Shown here: positions 21,697 through 25,436 of the stretch, piece after piece
Layout of the letters: the number at the start of each line of letters is the position of its first letter
How positions within the stretch are numbered: the stretch's first letter is position 1
Notes under the pieces: model-generated
The model's input: only the letters and a program-made list of their open reading frames with translations
Told to the model about the DNA's origin: nothing
The model's database searches: none
Position numbers and translations under genes: made by a program
NCBI RefSeq assembly: GCF_000226255.1
Contig: NZ_AGFG01000026.1
Span: 1 to 25,436, forward strand
Length of the DNA: 25,436 nt
Source: Desulfovibrio sp. A2
GTDB lineage: Bacteria > Desulfobacterota > Desulfovibrionia > Desulfovibrionales > Desulfovibrionaceae
Direction: 5' to 3'

Positions 21697-24003
21697 ATGC
21701 CAGACTCCACCGGCCCCAACGCCCCCGACGCCCCCAACAGGGCCTCATCGCGCGGGGGCTCGTCCTGTTCCATGAGCAGGCGCAGCTTCCTCAAGGGGCT
21801 CATCGCATCCGGCGCGCTGGCCACGCTGCCCTGCGGGCTGCTGCTGCCCCGCACCGCGTCCGCCGCCCCGTTCAACAAGAAGGATTTCCAGATCTTCCGC
21901 AACGCCTGCCCGCGCAACTGTTACGACACGTGCAGCATCGTCACCTACGTCAGGGACGGCGTGGTCCAGTTCGTGGAGGGCGCGCCGGAGTCCACCTTCA
22001 CGGCGGGCGGGCTGTGCGTGAAGGGCTATGCCTACCCCCGCCGCGTCTACAGCCCAGACCGCATCAAGTACCCCATGGTGCAGGACGGGCGCGGCAGCGG
22101 CAACTGGCGGCGCGTCTCGTGGGACGAGGCCATGCAGCGCATCGCCAGCAAGCTGCTGGAGATAAAGGAAAAGGACGGCAACCTGCTGGGCCTTGCCCTT
22201 ACCAAGTATTCCGGCAACTTCGGCATCACCAACTACGGGGTCGAGGGCATGATGTCCTCGCTGGGCTACACCACCCGCCTCGTGGGCACGCCCTGCTGGC
22301 CCGCCGGCATCGACGCACAGAACTACGACCTGGGCGACATGTGGTGCAACGACCCGGAAGACATGGAAAAGTCGCACTACGTCATCATCTGGGGGGCCAA
22401 CCCGGCGTGGTGTTCCGTGCATTCCATGAAATACGTCTACGCCGCCCGCGAACGGGGGGCCAAGATCGTGGTCATCGACCCGGTGCTGACCCAAACCTCG
22501 GCCAAGGGCGACGTGGCCTGGCAGCCGGAAACCGGCAGCGACGGCGCGCTGGCTCTGGGCATGGCCCGGCACGTGCTTGACCTGGGCCTGGTGGACCGCG
22601 ACTTCGTGACCAGCAACGCCGTGGGCTTCGAGGAATTCGCCGCGTACCTGCGCAACAACGTCACCGTGGAATGGGCGGCGGAAAAGTCCGGCATTCCCGC
22701 CGACGACATCCGCCGCGTGGCCGAGGAATTCGCCACCGCCAAGCCCGCCACCATCTGGATAGGCTACGGCATGCAGCGCCACGTCAACGGCGGGGCCGCC
22801 GTGCGCGCCATCGACGCGCTGGTGGCCATGACCGGCAACGTGGGCAAGGTGGGCGGCGGCGCGCGCTACGGCCACCTGCAAACCTGGGGGTTCAACTACC
22901 ACGCCATGATCCAGAAGGCCCCGGCGGGCTCCACCGGCTTCGTGGGCAAGACGGGCCCCAAGGGCGAATTCGACGTCACGGCCGGGTCGGCGGCCCCCGC
23001 CGCCTACACCGACCGCGCCCTGAACATCAACAAGACCGCGCAGGAACTGCTGGACGCCCAGAACCCGCCGGTGCGCGTGCTGTGGTCGTCGTGCAAGAAC
23101 CCCTTCGCGCAGGACTTCGACCGCAACAAGCTGGAAAAGGCCTTCAACAAGCTGGAGATGGTGGTCAGCGTCGAACAGTTCTTCACCGAAACGGTGCGCC
23201 ATTCCGACATCGTGCTGCCGGTGACCACCCTGTTCGAGGAGTGGACCGTCAACGCATCGTACTGGCACTACTGGGTGTCGCTGAACGAACAGGCCATCGC
23301 CCCCATGCACGAGGCGAAATCGAACATCGAGATCGCGGCGCTGCTCTCGAAGCACATGAACCGCCTGTCGCCCGGTTCCTGCACCTACCCGCAGGACATC
23401 GACACCAGGGAATGGATGGAGAAGGAGTTCAACAAGGGTGTGTACGACCTCTTGGGCATCAGCCACTGGCAGGAGCTGCGCAAGGGCCCGGCCAAGGCCA
23501 GGATGCCCTCGTCCGCCTCGTGGAGCGACCGCAAGTTCAAGACGCCGTCGGGCAAGTACGAGTTCCGGTCCGACCTGTGCGCCAGCCACGGCCACAAGGC
23601 CCTGCCGGAGTACAAGGAAGGCCGCAAGCCATACGCCCCCTACCGCCTGCTGACACCGCACAGCAAGTTCGCCATCCATTCGCAGTTCGCCAACCTGGAC
23701 TGGATGGAGGAATTCCAGACCGAACCCTTCGTCTACCTGCACCCCGCGCTGGCCAAGGCCAAGGGCATAGCCGACCTGGACACGGTGCGGGTGTTCAACC
23801 CCATCGGCGAAGTGAAGCTGCGCGCCAAGATCACCGAAACGGTGCCCGGCGACTGCCTGCTGCTATACGAGGCGTGGTTCCGCAAGTTGGACTTCAACGT
23901 GCAGAACCTTGTGGATGACGAGTCGGCCGACATGGGCGCGTACAAGACCGGCGCGCCCGGCGTGGCCATTCACGACCAGTTCGCCGACGTGGCGAGAGCC
24001 TAG
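21697..24003 (+). CDS. Molybdopterin oxidoreductase catalytic subunit, DMSO reductase family
   Basis: This 768-residue enzyme should carry bis-molybdopterin guanine dinucleotide and one [4Fe-4S] cluster and be exported folded through the Tat system: SRRSFLKG twin-arginine motif at 27-34, hydrophobic stretch, and AxA-type site (TASAAP). The FS0 cluster ligands are C71, C75, C79 and C107 (CX3CX3CX27C). Later family motifs include WDEA (about 142), VIIWGANPAWC, KIVVIDPVLTQTS, IGYGMQRHVNGG, and the C-terminal dinucleotide-binding domain after about residue 640. At the place where DmsA and TorA have the serine Mo ligand, this protein shows GTPCWPAGID, so C200 is the probable ligand. ATG 21697 has GGAGG five bases upstream; an ATG at 21676 is in frame but less well placed. 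The substrate cannot be named from sequence: S-oxide, thiosulfate, polysulfide or another oxyanion are possible. Confidence 0.93.
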   Translation: MPDSTGPNAPDAPNRASSRGGSSCSMSRRSFLKGLIASGALATLPCGLLLPRTASAAPFNKKDFQIFRNACPRNCYDTCSIVTYVRDGVVQFVEGAPESTFTAGGLCVKGYAYPRRVYSPDRIKYPMVQDGRGSGNWRRVSWDEAMQRIASKLLEIKEKDGNLLGLALTKYSGNFGITNYGVEGMMSSLGYTTRLVGTPCWPAGIDAQNYDLGDMWCNDPEDMEKSHYVIIWGANPAWCSVHSMKYVYAARERGAKIVVIDPVLTQTSAKGDVAWQPETGSDGALALGMARHVLDLGLVDRDFVTSNAVGFEEFAAYLRNNVTVEWAAEKSGIPADDIRRVAEEFATAKPATIWIGYGMQRHVNGGAAVRAIDALVAMTGNVGKVGGGARYGHLQTWGFNYHAMIQKAPAGSTGFVGKTGPKGEFDVTAGSAAPAAYTDRALNINKTAQELLDAQNPPVRVLWSSCKNPFAQDFDRNKLEKAFNKLEMVVSVEQFFTETVRHSDIVLPVTTLFEEWTVNASYWHYWVSLNEQAIAPMHEAKSNIEIAALLSKHMNRLSPGSCTYPQDIDTREWMEKEFNKGVYDLLGISHWQELRKGPAKARMPSSASWSDRKFKTPSGKYEFRSDLCASHGHKALPEYKEGRKPYAPYRLLTPHSKFAIHSQFANLDWMEEFQTEPFVYLHPALAKAKGIADLDTVRVFNPIGEVKLRAKITETVPGDCLLLYEAWFRKLDFNVQNLVDDESADMGAYKTGAPGVAIHDQFADVARA

Positions 24004-24013
24004 GAGGCGCCCC

Positions 24014-24580
24014 ATGACCAAGCAACGCGCATTCCTTGTCGACGTGGAGCGCTGCATCGGCTGCTACACCTGCGCCATGGCCTGCAAGAACTACTACCAT
24101 CAGGAAACCGGCGTGGTGTGGCGGCAGCTGTACCCGCTGGACGAGGCCATCTACCCGCACCGCGAGCGGGCCTTCTTTTCCCTGGCCTGCAACCACTGCG
24201 AAAACCCCGCCTGCCTCAATGCCTGCCCGGTGAAGGCCTACGAGAAGCGCGAGGACGGCGTGGTGGTGCACCATCAGGACCGCTGCATCGGCTGCGGCAA
24301 CTGCATCCGCTCGTGCCCCTACGGCGCGCCGCGTTACAACCCGGTGCAGAAGAAGGCGGAAAAGTGCAGCCTGTGCCACGAACGGCTGGACGCCGGGGAA
24401 CAGCCCGCCTGCGTGCAGAGCTGTCCGGTGCGGGCGCTGCGGCTGGTGGACATCGCCGCCATGTCCCCGGCCGATGCCGCCAACGCCGTGCAGTACCCGG
24501 CCGGCTACCCGGAAATGCCCCAGGTCAACCCGTCCACCCGCTTCATCATGCCCAGAACACCCCGCGTGGTGAGGAGGTAG
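24014..24580 (+). CDS. Four-cluster ferredoxin-type electron transfer subunit, DmsB-like
   Basis: This 188-residue protein carries sixteen cysteines in four groups, as in DmsB, NrfC and PhsB: C14/C17/C20/C24, C59/C62/C67/C71, C91/C94/C97/C101 and C118/C121/C133/C137. They should bind four [4Fe-4S] clusters forming a wire from the membrane subunit to the molybdenum subunit. The protein has no signal peptide, which fits export bound to the Tat-carrying catalytic subunit. The stop codon of the catalytic gene is itself part of the TAGGAGG ribosome binding site (24001-24007), so translation of the two is likely coupled. Length and spacing are typical. An earlier in-frame start inside the catalytic gene is rejected because of this site. 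Confidence 0.95.
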   Translation: MTKQRAFLVDVERCIGCYTCAMACKNYYHQETGVVWRQLYPLDEAIYPHRERAFFSLACNHCENPACLNACPVKAYEKREDGVVVHHQDRCIGCGNCIRSCPYGAPRYNPVQKKAEKCSLCHERLDAGEQPACVQSCPVRALRLVDIAAMSPADAANAVQYPAGYPEMPQVNPSTRFIMPRTPRVVRR

Positions 24581-24582
24581 CC

Positions 24583-25398
24583 ATGCAGAACATAGAACTT
24601 CCCCTGGTGCTGTTCACCGTGCTGTCGCAGGCGGCCGTGGGCATGGCCCTGTTCCTGGCGTTGCGCTCGTGCGCCTGCGCCACGGCCACCGGCCCGGCAA
24701 CCGGTGAAGACGCGCCCGGCAACCGCACGGAATGGCTGGCCGCCACCGCCGCCATGGGCGTGGCCCTGCTGGCCTCGTTGTTCCACCTCGGGCATCCGGA
24801 AGGGGCGGTGCGCACCCTGGCACATCTGGAAAAGGCCTGGCTGAGTCGCGAAATACTGGCCTTCGGCGCGTTCTCCGCGCTGCTGGCCGTGGCCGCCGTC
24901 ACCGGCAAGGCGGGCGCGGGCCTGCGCGCCGCGGCGGCGCTGGTGGGGCTGTTCGCCCTGTACACCTCGGGCATGACCTATGCCCCGCCCGCCATGCCCG
25001 CCCTGCACAACGCCGCGCCGCTGGGGTTCTTCGTGCTGTCGGCGCTGCTGCTGGGGGCCTCCTTCGGCAGTTGGTTCGCGGGGGACGCCCGCCAACCCAT
25101 GCTGCGCACCGTGCTGCTGGGCAGCCTTGCGGCGGCGCTGGCGGTGTACGTCATCGTGCCGTGCGTGTGGGCCTCCGGCGGGGCGGTGATGCAGATGACC
25201 GCGCGCGCGTGGCTGGCATCGCCCCTGTACTGGGCACGGCTGGTGCTGGGCATCCTCGTGCCGCTGGTGGCGCTGGCGCGCAGCCCGCGCATTCCCCACT
25301 GGATGGGGCCGCTGGTGCTGTTGGGCGAACTGGCGGGCCGGGCGGTGTTCTTCGGGGCCACGGTGCATGCCGCCGTAAATCTGGGCGCGCCGTATTAG
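24583..25398 (+). CDS. DmsC-like membrane anchor subunit
   Basis: This 271-residue protein begins two bases after the previous stop, behind GAGGAGG (24571-24577). It has about eight hydrophobic helices and opens with IELPLVLFTVLSQAAVGM, the N-terminal pattern of DmsC. An HLGHPEGAVRTLAHLEKAWLSREIL segment (about residues 68-92) is the most diagnostic DmsC-family stretch, with charged residues between helices that in E. coli DmsC take part in quinol binding. It should anchor the two other subunits on the periplasmic face and oxidise menaquinol. The last helix and the short GAPY end complete the gene; nothing else of the operon is seen in the remaining 38 bases. It supports DmsABC-type rather than NrfD/PsrC-type architecture. 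Confidence 0.92.
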   Translation: MQNIELPLVLFTVLSQAAVGMALFLALRSCACATATGPATGEDAPGNRTEWLAATAAMGVALLASLFHLGHPEGAVRTLAHLEKAWLSREILAFGAFSALLAVAAVTGKAGAGLRAAAALVGLFALYTSGMTYAPPAMPALHNAAPLGFFVLSALLLGASFGSWFAGDARQPMLRTVLLGSLAAALAVYVIVPCVWASGGAVMQMTARAWLASPLYWARLVLGILVPLVALARSPRIPHWMGPLVLLGELAGRAVFFGATVHAAVNLGAPY

Positions 25399-25436
25399 GG
25401 GCTGGCTGCGGATTCACTGTTGCCTTCGCCTGAATG

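Noticed and set aside
21745..23742. Minus-strand open frame of 665 codons
   Set aside because: It is antisense to the molybdopterin catalytic subunit and has shadow-type composition.
1..25436. RNA genes, CRISPR arrays, insertion sequences, attachment sites
   Set aside because: No tRNA or rRNA-like sequence, regularly spaced repeats, transposase or integrase frames, or long terminal repeats were seen on either strand.

Overview
The window reads as chromosomal DNA of a GC-rich, Gram-negative, anaerobic bacterium. The best guess is a member of the Desulfovibrionaceae (Desulfovibrio/Nitratidesulfovibrio type). This is inferred from the style of the proteins: a short RdgC-like protein, a PAS-LuxR regulator, and a DMSO-reductase-family operon next to sensory genes. 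LpxK shows an outer membrane with lipid A. No rRNA, tRNA, CRISPR array, transposase, integrase or phage gene was found, and codon and base use are even throughout.

Layout. (1) 1-746 is non-coding as far as can be seen, with an AT-rich patch and a pair of adjacent palindromes just before the first gene. (2) 747-7487 is a tightly packed plus-strand cluster: two ORFs that together resemble one RdgC (N-half then C-half), an oligopeptide/nickel-type ABC permease pair, a CgeB-like glycosyltransferase with an extra C-terminal region, and RecN. (3) 7605-9134 is a 509-residue soluble protein of unknown function behind a small perfect hairpin. (4) A strong terminator at 9229-9254 separates it from a minus-strand block: RNase R with a very long low-complexity tail, LpxK, then a Bax-inhibitor-1-family membrane protein with its own terminator. 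(5) 14934-20399 holds an orphan PAS sensor histidine kinase, a small exported protein of unknown function on the minus strand, and a PAS-LuxR regulator. (6) 20762-25398 is a respiratory operon: TorD-like chaperone, Tat-exported molybdopterin catalytic subunit, four-cluster ferredoxin subunit and DmsC-like membrane anchor.

How the genes work together. The last operon should make a periplasmic, menaquinol-linked oxyanion, S-oxide or sulfur-compound reductase: the chaperone matures the catalytic subunit, the Fe-S protein carries electrons, and the DmsC-like protein takes them from quinol. The sensor kinase and the LuxR regulator directly upstream are candidate controllers, but this rests on position only. 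RdgC-like proteins and RecN both act in recombination and repair, and here they bracket unrelated transport and glycosylation genes.

No clearly new multi-gene system is visible. The points most worth a second look are the split RdgC, the RNase R tail of about 350 residues, the apparent cysteine (not serine) molybdenum ligand in a DmsABC-like enzyme, the strong hairpin in that operon's leader, and the unknown 509-residue protein.
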